The notes: generated by a model from the sequence alone, not told the origin. A stretch of DNA of 64,000 bases from PALSA-505 sp036267135 (GCA_036267135.1 DATAWQ010000110.1:1-64000), one strand, 5' to 3'; numbered from the stretch's first letter, positions 37,493 through 46,529 are shown. Translations and numbers: made by a program.

Positions 37493-37528
37493 CTGGCCAG
37501 TTCTAGCTGGCCAGTTCTAGCTGGCCGG
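37493..37528. repeat. Three palindromic CTGGCCAG/G units spaced by TTCTAG
   Basis: CTGGCCAG (37493-37500), TTCTAG, CTGGCCAG (37507-37514), TTCTAG, CTGGCCGG (37521-37528). The array lies just after the gcvP stop and covers the stop codon of the convergent methyltransferase. It can fold and may end both transcripts. Confidence 0.7.
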
Positions 37529-38365
37529 CTTGCGGCCCACCGCCGCGTAGGCGGAATTGGTGTTGTCTTCGGGCAGGCCCTGTTCTGGATCGGGCCGCCA
37601 CCGTGGCGTGGGCACGATGCCGGGGGGCACTAGATCCAGGCCGGTGAAGAACCTGGCAACCTCATCGCGGGATCGCGCGCGCATCCGGGTCCCGCCCATA
37701 CCCTCGTTGAGCCGCTTCGTCAGCTCGGTCACGTCGAAGGCGGTGGAGCGCAGGTCGCTGGCCGGATGCGACATGACCAGGAAGCTGCCCGGCGGCACGG
37801 CGGCCATGATGCGGCCGACGATGGCCCACGGGTCGTCATCGTCAGGGATGGCGTGCAGGATGGCCAGCAGCATGACCGCGATGGGCTGGTCGAAGTCGAG
37901 CGTGCCTGCCGCCGCGCCGAGGATCCCGTCCACGTTGCGAAGGTCCGCGTGGACATAGTCGGTCTTGCCCGCCGGGTCGCTGGTCAGCAGCGCCCGAGCG
38001 TGCGCGAGCACGGTCGGGTCGTTGTCCACGTAGCAGATGCGCGTGGACGGCTTGATCCGCTGCGCCACCTCGTGCGTGTTGTCCGCCGTGGGCAGACCGG
38101 TGCCGATGTCCAGGAATTGGCGTATCCCCACCTGGGTCATCAGGTAGCGCACCGCCCGGCTCAGGAAGGCCCGATTGTTCCTGGCCCAGTCCCTGAAACC
38201 GGGGAACACCTCCATCGACTTGGCGGCGGCCTCACGGTCGACGGCGAAGTTGTCCTTCCCGCCGAGCAGGTAGTTGTAGATCCGCGCCTGGTGCGCGACG
38301 GACGCGTCGATCTTCACCGGCGGCGAGTTGTCGGGATCGACTGTCATCCATTCGTCGGCTGCCAT
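37517..38365 (-). CDS. SAM-dependent methyltransferase, DUF574/Methyltransf_19 type
   Basis: About 282 residues. The family start is KIDASVAHQARIYNYLLGGKDNFAVDREAA, then the SAM-binding loop FLDIGTGLPTADNTHEVAQR, VDNDPTVLAHARALL with the acidic ribose ligand, and VHADLRNVDGIL. This family is expanded in actinomycetes and has no known substrate. ATG 38365 (MAADEWMTV) is preferred; ATG 38347 and TTG 38449 are alternatives. The latter would add about 28 residues and has no good ribosome site. Confidence 0.85.
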   Translation of the reverse strand: MAADEWMTVDPDNSPPVKIDASVAHQARIYNYLLGGKDNFAVDREAAAKSMEVFPGFRDWARNNRAFLSRAVRYLMTQVGIRQFLDIGTGLPTADNTHEVAQRIKPSTRICYVDNDPTVLAHARALLTSDPAGKTDYVHADLRNVDGILGAAAGTLDFDQPIAVMLLAILHAIPDDDDPWAIVGRIMAAVPPGSFLVMSHPASDLRSTAFDVTELTKRLNEGMGGTRMRARSRDEVARFFTGLDLVPPGIVPTPRWRPDPEQGLPEDNTNSAYAAVGRKPAS

Positions 38366-38498
38366 CCGCAGGCTTATCCCTTCGCTAGCGATCCCCTTGC
38401 TGGCCGGACTTCCCGTAAGCGTACCGGTCTGATGATCGTTAGCCTCCAACCGATGCCGTGACAGCTAGCAGGGCTTGCTCACACGGTAACGCCAGATA

Positions 38499-38520
38499 GT
38501 GTCCCGTGGCCGCAGGACAC
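38499..38520. other. Short hairpin in the 38.4-38.7 kb intergenic region
   Basis: GTGTCC and GGACAC (6-base perfect arms, 10-base loop) lie between a divergent pair of genes. It could be an operator or a leader hairpin. The rest of this gap shows nothing clear. Confidence 0.3.
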
Positions 38521-38668
38521 CTGAAGGGGTGTTCGGACGTGAACTGCGCTACTAGAAATACGGAATATGACGCAGGCCGGAAAACGGCTGAACAGATTGC
38601 TGGCGAATATGGCGGACCGTCGGCACACTTGCCTGGCAGGGTGAGCGGATTCGCTCTACGCTTCCGGC

Positions 38669-39307
38669 ATGACCGCTGAAGGTGAGGCCGGGTCCGGGAC
38701 CGCGGCTGAGGCGGGGCAGGCCGTCCCAGGCGCGCCGCTGCCTGATACTCCGGTTCTCGATCCGCCTGGCCGCGACCTGGCCCACCGGGTCGCGGATGGC
38801 ATCGCCTACCTGGAACAGGCGATAGCCGCGTTCACTGACGCCGCCGGATCCGGCGATGCCGGCATCGTGCCGCTTGCCGTCGAACTGCTGGCCAGGACGC
38901 TGCCGCTGTGCGAGCGCGACGAGGAGTCCGCCCAGGTGTGGCAGCAGGGGCTCGAGCATCCCGATCCTGTGATCGCCGAGGCGGTGCGGGAGCGGCTGCG
39001 CCGGTCCTTCGGCAGTGACGAGGCCGCGGGCGAGTCCTCCTGGTGGGAGGCGTTCGTGGAGTCCGCGGTCTGCCACGGCACGCTCCCGTTGCTGACCAAT
39101 GAGGTGTTCGGCGCGGTCGACTATATGTACGCGCTGGCCGCGGTGCCGCTGGCCCGGGGCGGAGCCAGAACCAGGGAATTGCGCGACGTGCTGGCCCAGG
39201 CGATGCGGGTGCCGACCGGGTACGTCTGGGGCAACGATCTGGTGGCCAGCTTCCGCGAGCGGTTCCGGGACGTGACCGGGTCCGACACCGAGGCGTTCGA
39301 CGGATAG
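38669..39307 (+). CDS. Protein of unknown function, helical, 212 residues
   Basis: I do not recognise this protein. The first 35 residues are Gly/Ala/Pro-rich and probably disordered. The rest is predicted helical: LAHRVADGIAYLEQAIAAFTD, IVPLAVELLARTLPLCERDEES, SSWWEAFVESAVCHGTLP and a late RELRDVLAQAMRVPTGYVWG. There is no signal peptide, membrane segment or known catalytic motif. Two cysteines and the SSWWEAF box look conserved in style, but this cannot be tested here. It starts with ATG and stands alone between the methyltransferase and yceI. Confidence 0.7.
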   Translation: MTAEGEAGSGTAAEAGQAVPGAPLPDTPVLDPPGRDLAHRVADGIAYLEQAIAAFTDAAGSGDAGIVPLAVELLARTLPLCERDEESAQVWQQGLEHPDPVIAEAVRERLRRSFGSDEAAGESSWWEAFVESAVCHGTLPLLTNEVFGAVDYMYALAAVPLARGGARTRELRDVLAQAMRVPTGYVWGNDLVASFRERFRDVTGSDTEAFDG

Positions 39308-39378
39308 CCATCCCGGGAGGCCGGCCGGAGCCGACCTCCCGGGACCAGCGGGTTACCCGGACAGGGAGACCCGAGTGC

Positions 39379-39954
39379 CTACCCTTCGTCCTTCTGCAGC
39401 ACGGCCTCGATGTCCACGGATATCTGCACCTTCTCGCTGACCGCTACGCCGCCACCGGGGACGGGGCCGTTGTAGCTGACGCCGAAGTCGTTCCGGTTGA
39501 TCTCGCCGGTGAGCGAGAAACCGGACCTGGTGTTGCCAAACGGGTCGGGGCCAAAGCCTTCGACCTCGAGCTTGAGCGGCGTCTGGCGGGTGACGCCCCT
39601 GATCGTGAGATCCCCATCGACGATGAAGCCCTCTCCGTCCGGATCCGGCTTGACGCCGGTGGACTGGTAGGTCATCTCCGGGTGCGTCTCGACCTCGAAG
39701 AAGTCGGCCGAGCGGATGTGATTGTCACGCTGCTCGTTGCCCGTGTCGATCGACCGCAGGTCGACCCGTGCGGTAAAGGTCGACTGCAGCGGGTCTTCGG
39801 CGGTGGTGACGTCGGCGTCGAAGATGTTGAAGTGCCCACGTACCTTGCTCACCATCATGTGCCGGACGGTGAAGCCGACGTGGGAGTGGACAGTGTCGAC
39901 GTTCCACTTGCCAGCCACATAGCCAGGAACCTGGACGGCCTCGGCGGTCATCAT
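39379..39954 (-). CDS. YceI family lipid-binding protein, cytosolic type
   Basis: A 191-residue beta-barrel protein of the YceI family, which binds polyisoprenoids or other long lipids. Typical strands are seen: GKWNVDTVHSHVGFTVRHMMVSKVRG, FNIFDADVTT, VDLRSIDTGNEQRDNHIRSADFF and GFSLTGEINRNDFGV. There is no signal peptide, so this is the cytosolic subtype. It is divergent from an HxlR regulator with a shared control region, so it may respond to quinone or electrophile stress like other HxlR targets. Confidence 0.9.
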   Translation of the reverse strand: MMTAEAVQVPGYVAGKWNVDTVHSHVGFTVRHMMVSKVRGHFNIFDADVTTAEDPLQSTFTARVDLRSIDTGNEQRDNHIRSADFFEVETHPEMTYQSTGVKPDPDGEGFIVDGDLTIRGVTRQTPLKLEVEGFGPDPFGNTRSGFSLTGEINRNDFGVSYNGPVPGGGVAVSEKVQISVDIEAVLQKDEG

Positions 39955-39996
39955 GTCTCCTCGGTGCGTTCGAATCAGTTTCGGGAAGTATGAAGG

Positions 39997-40028
39997 TACT
40001 GGTTAGTATGTTAGTTCCGAATAGGAAC
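39997..40028. promoter_or_regulatory. Candidate HxlR operator between yceI and the HxlR gene
   Basis: TACTGGTTAGTA (39997-40008) has the TACT-N4-AGTA form reported for HxlR/YodB regulators. GTTCCGAATAGGAAC (40014-40028) is a second palindrome (5-base arms). Both lie between the divergent yceI and HxlR genes. Confidence 0.6.
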
Positions 40029-40105
40029 CTCTGCTCATCCTTGTGCTTGCGCCGGCCGGGCGCAAGAGCGGCACACACAGGTGCCCAGGTCACCTGGAGG
40101 TAACC

Positions 40106-40528
40106 ATGGACGCCGACACCACCGAGCCAGAAGTCTGCCCCGAGACGGACGTGCTTCCTGCGCCGGGTGCCTGCCGGGCCAGCGAGGTACTCGGCCGGGT
40201 GGGCGACAAGTGGTCGTTGCAAGTGATCTTCTCACTGGGGGAGGGCACCAAGCGATTCACCGACCTCAAGCGCGGTGTCGACGGCATCAGCCAGCGGATG
40301 CTCACCGTGACCCTGCGCGGGCTCGAGCGGGACGGCATCGTCACCAGGACCATGTACCCGGTGATGCCACCCCGGGTGGACTACACCCTCACCCCCCTGG
40401 GCCGCACCCTGCTCCACGTCGCGTGCAATCTGATCGGCTGGGTGCACGCGCACCTCGACGAGATCGACGCCGCCCGGGCCGCCTACGATGCGCGCGAGCG
40501 GCAGGGCGCAAGCTCCTTCTCTGCATAG
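40106..40528 (+). CDS. HxlR-family transcriptional regulator
   Basis: A 140-residue winged-helix protein. ATG 40106 follows GGAGG. The HxlR core is complete: a cysteine near the N-terminus (GACRASEVLGRVGDKWSLQVIFSL), then FTDLKRGVDGISQRMLTVTLRGLERDGIVTR and YPVMPPRVDYTLTPLGRTLL. In HxlR/YodB proteins the N-terminal cysteine senses quinones or disulfide stress; here it is at GAC about residue 25. It probably controls itself and yceI through the palindromes between them. The uvrC gene follows 10 bases later and may be partly cotranscribed. Confidence 0.9.
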   Translation: MDADTTEPEVCPETDVLPAPGACRASEVLGRVGDKWSLQVIFSLGEGTKRFTDLKRGVDGISQRMLTVTLRGLERDGIVTRTMYPVMPPRVDYTLTPLGRTLLHVACNLIGWVHAHLDEIDAARAAYDARERQGASSFSA

Positions 40529-40538
40529 AGTTGCTAAC

Positions 40539-42566
40539 GTGGCCGACCCTCTGACCTACCGTCCTGCGTCCGGCTCGATCCCCGAGTCCCCTGGCGTCTA
40601 CCGGTTCCGCGACGAGCACGGCCGGGTGATCTACGTCGGCAAGGCGAAATCGCTGCGGTCCAGGCTCAACTCCTACTTCGCCGACTTCGCCAGCCTGCAC
40701 CCGCGTACGCAGGGGATGCTGCGGGCGGCGGCCAAGGTGGACTGGACGGTGGTCGGCACCGAGGTCGAGGCGCTCCAGCTCGAGTACTCCTGGATCAAGG
40801 AGTTCGATCCCAGGTTCAACGTCAGGTACCGGGACGACAAGAGCTATCCATACCTGGCCGTCACCATGGACGAGGACTATCCCCGGGTCATGGTCATGCG
40901 CGGGGCGAAGCGCCGGGGCACCAGATACTTCGGGCCCTATTCGCACGCCTGGGCGATCAGGGAGACCGTGGACACCCTGCTGCGGGTCTTCCCGGTCCGG
41001 ACCTGCTCGGCCGGGGTGTTCAAGCGGGCGGGCCAGATCGGCAGGCCGTGCCTGCTTGGTTACATCGGCAAGTGCTCGGCGCCCTGTGTGGACCGGGTGA
41101 ACGAGGCCGAGCACCGGCTGCTGGCCGAGGATTTCTGCGATTTCATGGCCGGCCAGACCGCACGCTTTGTCAAGGCGCTCGAGGCCCAGATGCGGGAGGC
41201 CGCCGCGGCCGAGGAGTTCGAGCGGGCGGCCCGGCTGCGCGACGACATCAAGGCCCTGCAGCGGGCCATGGAGAAGCAGGCCGTGGTGCTCGGCGACGGC
41301 ACCGACTGTGACGTCATCGCGCTGGCCGAAGATCAGCTCGAGGCTGCCGTGCAGGTGTTCTACGTACGCGGCGGACGGGTGCGCGGCCAGCGCGGCTGGG
41401 TGGTGGACAAGGTGGAGGACGCCACCCCGGCCGAGCTGGTCGAAGACTTCCTCGGCCAGGTCTACGGCGACGCCCGCACCAGTGACGGCCGGGCCGACGG
41501 CGCGGCCAGGGGCGGTGTGCCGCGTGAGGTCCTGGTGCCGGTGCTGCCCCCCGGTGCCGACGCGATGCGGGACTGGCTGGCGCTGCGCGCCGCCCGGCCC
41601 GGCGGCCGGGTCGACCTGCGGGTCCCGCAGCGAGGCGACAAGAAGGCTCTGCTCGAGACCGTGGCCAGGAACGCGGCCGGGTCGCTGGCCCTGCACAAGA
41701 CCAGGCGCGCCAGCGACCTGACCACCCGCAGCCGGGCCATGCACGAGATCCAGGAGGGCCTCGGCCTGGAGGACGCACCGCTGCGGATCGAGTGCTACGA
41801 CGTGTCGAACCTGCAGGGCACGCACGTGGTGGCGTCCATGGTGGTGTTCGAGGACGGGCTGGCCCGCAAGAGCGAGTACCGCAGGTTCAGCATCCGCGGC
41901 CTCGACGGCACCGACGACGTCGCCGCCATCCACGAGGTGATCACCCGCCGGTTCCGCCGCTACCTGGAGGAGCGCGAGCAGACCGGCGAGCTCGACACGC
42001 TGGGGGATCCCGAAGACGGGGATTTCGAAGAAAAAACCCTGAGGAACCTGAACGGTGGCCAAGGACCCGGGGACGACGATCCGGCCGCCGGCGCCACCCG
42101 GCGGAAATTCGCCTACCCACCGAACCTCGTGGTGATAGACGGCGGCCCCGCCCAGGCTGCGGCGGCCCAGCGCGCACTCGACGAGCTCGGCATCGACGAC
42201 GTGGCGGTCTGCGGACTGGCCAAGCGCCTGGAGGAAGTCTGGCTGCCGGGGGAGGACGCACCGGTTATCCTTTCCCGCACGAGCGAGGGCCTTTACCTGC
42301 TGCAACGTGTGCGGGACGAGGCGCACAGGTTCGCGATTACCTACCATCGGGCGAAGAGGTCGAAAGCGCTGACCGCCAGCGAGCTGGATGGGGTGCCCGG
42401 ACTTGGGCCGGCCAGGCGGGCGGCGCTGCTGCGGCACTTCGGCTCGGTTCGCAACATCGCGGCGGCGAGCGCCGACGAGATCGCCAGCCTCCGGGGCATC
42501 GGGCCCAGCGTGGCCACGGCGGTGCTCACCGCCCTGGGAGTCCAGGCAGATGGGGGACAGCGGTGA
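40539..42566 (+). CDS. uvrC: UvrABC excinuclease subunit C
   Basis: A 675-residue nuclease that makes both cuts in nucleotide excision repair. The GIY-YIG domain starts SPGVYRFRDEHGRVIYVGKAKSLRSRL. The UVR (UvrB-binding) motif is in FERAARLRDDIKALQRAM, the RNase H-like C-domain in IECYDVSNLQGTHVVASMVVFEDG and NLVVIDGGPAQAAAA, and the two HhH motifs near the end in GVPGLGPARRAALLRHFGS and LRGIGPSVATAVLTAL. A charged, variable insert lies at residues 490-525. GTG 40539 is chosen; its stop overlaps the rapZ start by four bases. Confidence 0.96.
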   Translation: MADPLTYRPASGSIPESPGVYRFRDEHGRVIYVGKAKSLRSRLNSYFADFASLHPRTQGMLRAAAKVDWTVVGTEVEALQLEYSWIKEFDPRFNVRYRDDKSYPYLAVTMDEDYPRVMVMRGAKRRGTRYFGPYSHAWAIRETVDTLLRVFPVRTCSAGVFKRAGQIGRPCLLGYIGKCSAPCVDRVNEAEHRLLAEDFCDFMAGQTARFVKALEAQMREAAAAEEFERAARLRDDIKALQRAMEKQAVVLGDGTDCDVIALAEDQLEAAVQVFYVRGGRVRGQRGWVVDKVEDATPAELVEDFLGQVYGDARTSDGRADGAARGGVPREVLVPVLPPGADAMRDWLALRAARPGGRVDLRVPQRGDKKALLETVARNAAGSLALHKTRRASDLTTRSRAMHEIQEGLGLEDAPLRIECYDVSNLQGTHVVASMVVFEDGLARKSEYRRFSIRGLDGTDDVAAIHEVITRRFRRYLEEREQTGELDTLGDPEDGDFEEKTLRNLNGGQGPGDDDPAAGATRRKFAYPPNLVVIDGGPAQAAAAQRALDELGIDDVAVCGLAKRLEEVWLPGEDAPVILSRTSEGLYLLQRVRDEAHRFAITYHRAKRSKALTASELDGVPGLGPARRAALLRHFGSVRNIAAASADEIASLRGIGPSVATAVLTALGVQADGGQR

Positions 42567-43450
42567 GGGACGAGAGCTATCACGAGGTGGAAGCCCCCGC
42601 CATCGTGATCATCACGGGGATGTCGGGGGCGGGCCGGAGCACCGCGGCCAAAGCCCTGGAGGACCTGGGCTGGTTCGTGGTGGACAACCTTCCGCCCGGG
42701 CTGCTGCCCACGATGGTGGAACTGGCGGCCCGCTCGGCGGGCGCGGTGTCCAAGGTCGCCGCGGTGGTGGACGTGCGCAGCCGGGCGTTCACCACCGACC
42801 TGGACGCCGCACTCCGTGACCTGGCCCAGCGCGACCTGCCGCTGCGGGTGGTGTTCCTGGAGGCCAACGACACAACGCTGGTGCGCAGATTCGACAGCGT
42901 CCGGCGCCCGCACCCGCTGCAGGGCGACGGCGGGGTCAGCGAGGGCATAGCCGCCGAACGTGAGCTGCTGCGCGTGGTCCGCGGCTCGGCCGACCTGGTG
43001 CTGGACAGCTCGGCGCTGAACGTGCACGAGCTGCGGGCCAGAATGCAGGGCTACTTCGGCGGCGAGGCCGCCCTGGGACTGCGGGTCAGCATCGTCTCGT
43101 TCGGCTACAAGTACGGGATGCCGGTGGACGCGGACATCGTGACCGACTGCAGATTCCTGCCCAACCCGTACTGGATCGAAGAACTGGCCCCGCTCACCGG
43201 CCAGGATCCGCCCGTCCGCGACTACGTGCTCGGCCAGCCGTGTGCGAAGAAGTTCCTCGACGCGTTCGTCGGGGCCATGCAGGCCGCGCTGCCCGGGTTC
43301 GAGCGCGAGGGCAAACGGTTCGTGACGCTCGCGGTCGGCTGCACCGGCGGAAAGCACCGCAGCGTGGCGATGGCCGAGCAGATCGCCGTCCGGCTGGGCG
43401 AGACCGGGGCCACCATCCAGGTCGTGCACAGGGACCTGGGGCGCGAGTGA
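42563..43450 (+). CDS. rapZ: RapZ-family nucleotide-binding protein
   Basis: A 295-residue P-loop protein. Walker A is GMSGAGRST (with Arg in place of Lys, usual in actinobacteria); the 60-70 region has WFVVDNLPPGLLP and the C-terminal domain has SFGYKYGMPVDADIVTDCRFLPNPYW and VGCTGGKHRSVAMAEQIA. In enterobacteria RapZ directs RNase E to the GlmZ sRNA and senses glucosamine-6-phosphate. Here it is the middle gene of the conserved uvrC-rapZ-yvcK-whiA cluster with GTGA overlaps on both sides. Confidence 0.94.
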   Translation: MRDESYHEVEAPAIVIITGMSGAGRSTAAKALEDLGWFVVDNLPPGLLPTMVELAARSAGAVSKVAAVVDVRSRAFTTDLDAALRDLAQRDLPLRVVFLEANDTTLVRRFDSVRRPHPLQGDGGVSEGIAAERELLRVVRGSADLVLDSSALNVHELRARMQGYFGGEAALGLRVSIVSFGYKYGMPVDADIVTDCRFLPNPYWIEELAPLTGQDPPVRDYVLGQPCAKKFLDAFVGAMQAALPGFEREGKRFVTLAVGCTGGKHRSVAMAEQIAVRLGETGATIQVVHRDLGRE

Positions 43451-44418
43451 GGGCAACCGCCTCGGGACCGCGGGTGGTGGCACTCGGCGGCGGCCACGGG
43501 CTGTTCGCCTCGCTGTCCGCCCTTCGCCGGGTGAGCGACTCGCTGACCGCTATCGTCACCGTCGCCGACGACGGGGGCTCCAGCGGGCGGCTGCGCCGCG
43601 ACTTCGGCGTGCTGCCGCCCGGTGACCTGCGGATGGCCCTGGCCGCCCTGTGCGGCGACGACGACTGGGGGACCACCTGGAGCCGGGTGGTGCAGCACCG
43701 GTTCGGCGGGGACGGTGAGCTGGCCGGGCATGCCGTCGGCAACCTGCTGATCGTGGCCCTGTGGGAACTGCTCGGCGACACCGTCGAAGGGCTGGACTGG
43801 GTGGGCAGGCTGCTGGGCGCGCACGGCCGGGTGCTGCCCATGGCCGCGGTGCCGTTGGAGATCGCTGCCACCGTGGAGGGTGCCGACCCGGCGCGGCCCT
43901 GCGAGCTGAGCACGGTCAGGGGCCAGGTCGCCTGCGCCACCACCGCCGGGCAGATCCGCTCGATCGCGCTCTCCCCACCCGAACCTGCCGCCAGGCCCGA
44001 GGCGGTGACCGCGGTGCACGACGCGGACTGGGTCGTGCTCGGGCCGGGGTCGTGGTTCACCAGCGTGCTGCCGCACCTGCTGGTGCCCGATCTGGCGGAG
44101 GCCATGGTCAGCACCAGAGCCAGGCGGGTGGTGGTGCTCAACCTGGCCCCGCAGGACAAGCAGACCCAGGACAAAGAGACGGAGGGGCGGCCGCCGAGCG
44201 CCCACCTGGAGGTGCTGGCCGATCATGCGCCCGGCCTCCAGGTGGACGTGGTGCTGGCCGATCACCAGACGTTCGGCGCGGCCGACGGTCTGGACAAGGC
44301 GGCAGACCTGCTCGGCGCCAGGCTGGTGTTCGCGGACGTGGCGATGGGCGACGGATCGCCGCGCCATGACCCGGCGCGACTCGCGCGGGCATACGCTCAG
44401 ATCTTCGAGGGGGAGTGA
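43447..44418 (+). CDS. yvcK: YvcK/CofD-like gluconeogenesis factor
   Basis: A 323-residue protein. The UDP-sugar-binding Rossmann start is VVALGGGHGLFASLSAL, followed by TVADDGGSSGRLRRDFGVLPPGDLR, GHAVGNLLIVAL and LGPGSWFTSVLPHLLVPDL. YvcK-type proteins bind UDP-GlcNAc or UDP-glucose and adjust cell-wall precursor supply and carbon flux; the mycobacterial homologue CuvA works at the pole. Both ends overlap neighbours by four bases (GTGA), so the cluster is translationally linked. Confidence 0.94.
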   Translation: MRATASGPRVVALGGGHGLFASLSALRRVSDSLTAIVTVADDGGSSGRLRRDFGVLPPGDLRMALAALCGDDDWGTTWSRVVQHRFGGDGELAGHAVGNLLIVALWELLGDTVEGLDWVGRLLGAHGRVLPMAAVPLEIAATVEGADPARPCELSTVRGQVACATTAGQIRSIALSPPEPAARPEAVTAVHDADWVVLGPGSWFTSVLPHLLVPDLAEAMVSTRARRVVVLNLAPQDKQTQDKETEGRPPSAHLEVLADHAPGLQVDVVLADHQTFGAADGLDKAADLLGARLVFADVAMGDGSPRHDPARLARAYAQIFEGE

Positions 44419-45401
44419 GGCAGTTGGCGATGACCGGCCTGGTAAAGGACGAGCTGAGCCGCGTCGAGGTGGTCAAGCCCTGCTGTCGCAAGGCAGAGGT
44501 GTCCGCGTTGCTGCGGTTCGCGGGGGGACTGCACCTGACCGGCGGTCACATCGTGATCGAGGCCGAGCTCGACACCGCGTCGGCGGCGCGCAGGCTGCGC
44601 AAGGACATCGCCGAGGTGTTCGGGCAACGTTCGGTGCTGCTCGTGCTCGCGCCGAGCGGCCTGCGCAAGGGCAACAGGTATGTGGTGCGGGTGCCGAAAG
44701 ACGGCGACAGCCTGGCCCGGCAGACCGGCATAGTGGACAGCTTCGGGCGGCCGGTGCGCGGCCTGCCCCGGCAGGTGGTGTCGGGCGGGAGCTGTGACTG
44801 CGAGGCGGCCTGGCGGGCTGCCTTCCTGGCGCACGGCTCGCTGACCGAACCGGGCCGCTCGATGTCGCTGGAGATCACCTGCCCGGGCCCGGAGGCCGCG
44901 CTCGCCCTGGTCGGCGCGGCCCGCCGTCTCAAGATCCACGCCAAGGCGCGCGATGTGCGCGGGGTGGACCGGGTGGTCGTCAAGGACGGCGACGCGATCA
45001 GCGCGCTGCTGACCAGGCTCGGCGCCCACGACAGCGTCCTGGCCTGGGAGGAAAGGCGGGTGCGCCGGGAGGTGCGGGCCACCGCCAACCGGCTCGCCAA
45101 TTTCGACGACGCCAACCTGCGCCGCAGCGCCAGGGCCGCGGTGGCCGCGGGCGCGCGGGTGGAGCGGGCGCTGGAGATTCTGGGCGACGAGGCGCCCGCG
45201 CACCTGACCGACGCGGGCCGGCTGCGGATCGAGAACCGGCAGGCCAGCCTGGAGGAGCTGGGCCAGATCGCCGACCCCCCGATGACCAAGGACGCGATCG
45301 CCGGGCGGATCCGGCGGCTGCTCGCCATGGCGGACAAGCGCGCGGAAGAGCTCGGCGTGCCGGGCACGGAGGCCGGCCTCACCTCAGACATGATGATGTA
45401 G
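44415..45401 (+). CDS. whiA: Sporulation/cell-division regulator WhiA
   Basis: A 328-residue DNA-binding protein with an N-terminal LAGLIDADG-homing-endonuclease-like fold (VKPCCRKAEVSALLRFAGGLHL, then LPRQVVSGGSCDCEAAWRAAFLAHGSLTEP) and a C-terminal HTH (RIENRQASLEELGQIADPPMTKDAIAGRIRRLL). In Streptomyces WhiA works with WhiB to switch on sporulation-septation genes such as ftsZ and ftsK; it is found in non-sporulating Gram-positives too. GTG 44415 overlaps the yvcK stop. An internal ATG at 44430 is an alternative start. Confidence 0.96.
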   Translation: MRQLAMTGLVKDELSRVEVVKPCCRKAEVSALLRFAGGLHLTGGHIVIEAELDTASAARRLRKDIAEVFGQRSVLLVLAPSGLRKGNRYVVRVPKDGDSLARQTGIVDSFGRPVRGLPRQVVSGGSCDCEAAWRAAFLAHGSLTEPGRSMSLEITCPGPEAALALVGAARRLKIHAKARDVRGVDRVVVKDGDAISALLTRLGAHDSVLAWEERRVRREVRATANRLANFDDANLRRSARAAVAAGARVERALEILGDEAPAHLTDAGRLRIENRQASLEELGQIADPPMTKDAIAGRIRRLLAMADKRAEELGVPGTEAGLTSDMMM

Positions 45402-45512
45402 CCCCGCCCTCCGGTAGGGTTCCGCCGGGGGGAAACTGGGGTTGCCCCGATGACGCGGCGAGCAGTAAATCGAGCAGTAGAAAAGACGACGGAGTTTGAG
45501 GAGAGTACTGCT

Positions 45513-46529
45513 GTGACCATTCGCGTGGGCATCAACGGATTCGGCCGGATCGGGCGGAACTTCTGGCGGGCCGTCAACGAGACGGCGGGCGACCGTGGCG
45601 ACGTGCAGATCGTCGCCGCCAATGATCTCGGCAACGTGGCCACCATGGCCCACCTGCTGAAGTACGACAGCGTGCTCGGCAACCTCAAGCAGCCGGTGAC
45701 GGCCGACGGTGACTCGATCCACGTTGGTGATCACCGGATCAAGATTCTGGCCGAGCGGGACCCCGCCGACCTGCCCTGGGGCGACCTCGGTGTCGACGTC
45801 GTGGTGGAATCGACCGGCCGGTTCACCAACGCCGACGACGCCCGCAAACACCTCGCCGGCGGGGCCAAGAAGGTGGTCATCTCGGCGCCGGCCAAGGGTG
45901 AAGATCTGACGGTCGTCATGGGGGTCAACGACGATGCCTACGACCCGGCCCGCCACCACATCGTCTCCAACGCCTCCTGCACCACGAACTGCGTGGCGCC
46001 GATGGCCAAGGTGCTGCTGGACAACTTCGGCATCGTCCGCGGCCTGATGACCACCGTGCACGCCTACACCAGCGACCAGGTGCTGCAGGACTTCCCGCAC
46101 AAGGACCTGCGCCGGGCCCGCGCGGCGGCGATCAACATCATCCCGACCACCACCGGCGCGGCCAAGGCGACGGCGCTGGTGCTGCCCGAACTCAAGGGCA
46201 AGATGGACGGCATCTCGCTGCGCGTCCCGGTGCCGGACGGCTCGATCACCGACCTGGTCGCACAGCTCGGCCGCGAGGTGACCAAGGACGAGGTGAACGC
46301 CGCGTTCAAAGCCGCGGCCGAGGGTGCGCTCAAGGGCTACCTGCACTACACGAGCGACCCGATCGTGTCCTCCGACATCGTCGGCTCGCCGGCCTCGTGC
46401 ACCTTCGACTCCTCCCTCACCATGGCCGAGGGCGACCAGGTCAAGGTGCTCGGCTGGTACGACAACGAGTGGGGCTACTCCTGCCGGCTCGCCGACGCGG
46501 TCGCCATGGTCGGCTCCCGGCTCGGCTGA
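45513..46529 (+). CDS. gap: Glyceraldehyde-3-phosphate dehydrogenase
   Basis: A 338-residue glycolytic enzyme. The NAD-binding start is IRVGINGFGRIGRNFWRA; AANDLG with Asp in the cofactor loop indicates NAD+ preference. Catalytic Cys and His are in SNASCTTNCVAP and TTVHAYTSDQ. GTG 45513 follows GAGGAG and gives the standard N-terminus; upstream in-frame codons are not typical of the family. First gene of gap-pgk-tpiA. Confidence 0.97.
   Translation: MTIRVGINGFGRIGRNFWRAVNETAGDRGDVQIVAANDLGNVATMAHLLKYDSVLGNLKQPVTADGDSIHVGDHRIKILAERDPADLPWGDLGVDVVVESTGRFTNADDARKHLAGGAKKVVISAPAKGEDLTVVMGVNDDAYDPARHHIVSNASCTTNCVAPMAKVLLDNFGIVRGLMTTVHAYTSDQVLQDFPHKDLRRARAAAINIIPTTTGAAKATALVLPELKGKMDGISLRVPVPDGSITDLVAQLGREVTKDEVNAAFKAAAEGALKGYLHYTSDPIVSSDIVGSPASCTFDSSLTMAEGDQVKVLGWYDNEWGYSCRLADAVAMVGSRLG

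Noticed and set aside
40389..42437. Minus-strand frame of more than 600 codons over uvrC
   Set aside because: uvrC is certain in the sense direction and the antisense product has no known fold or motif.
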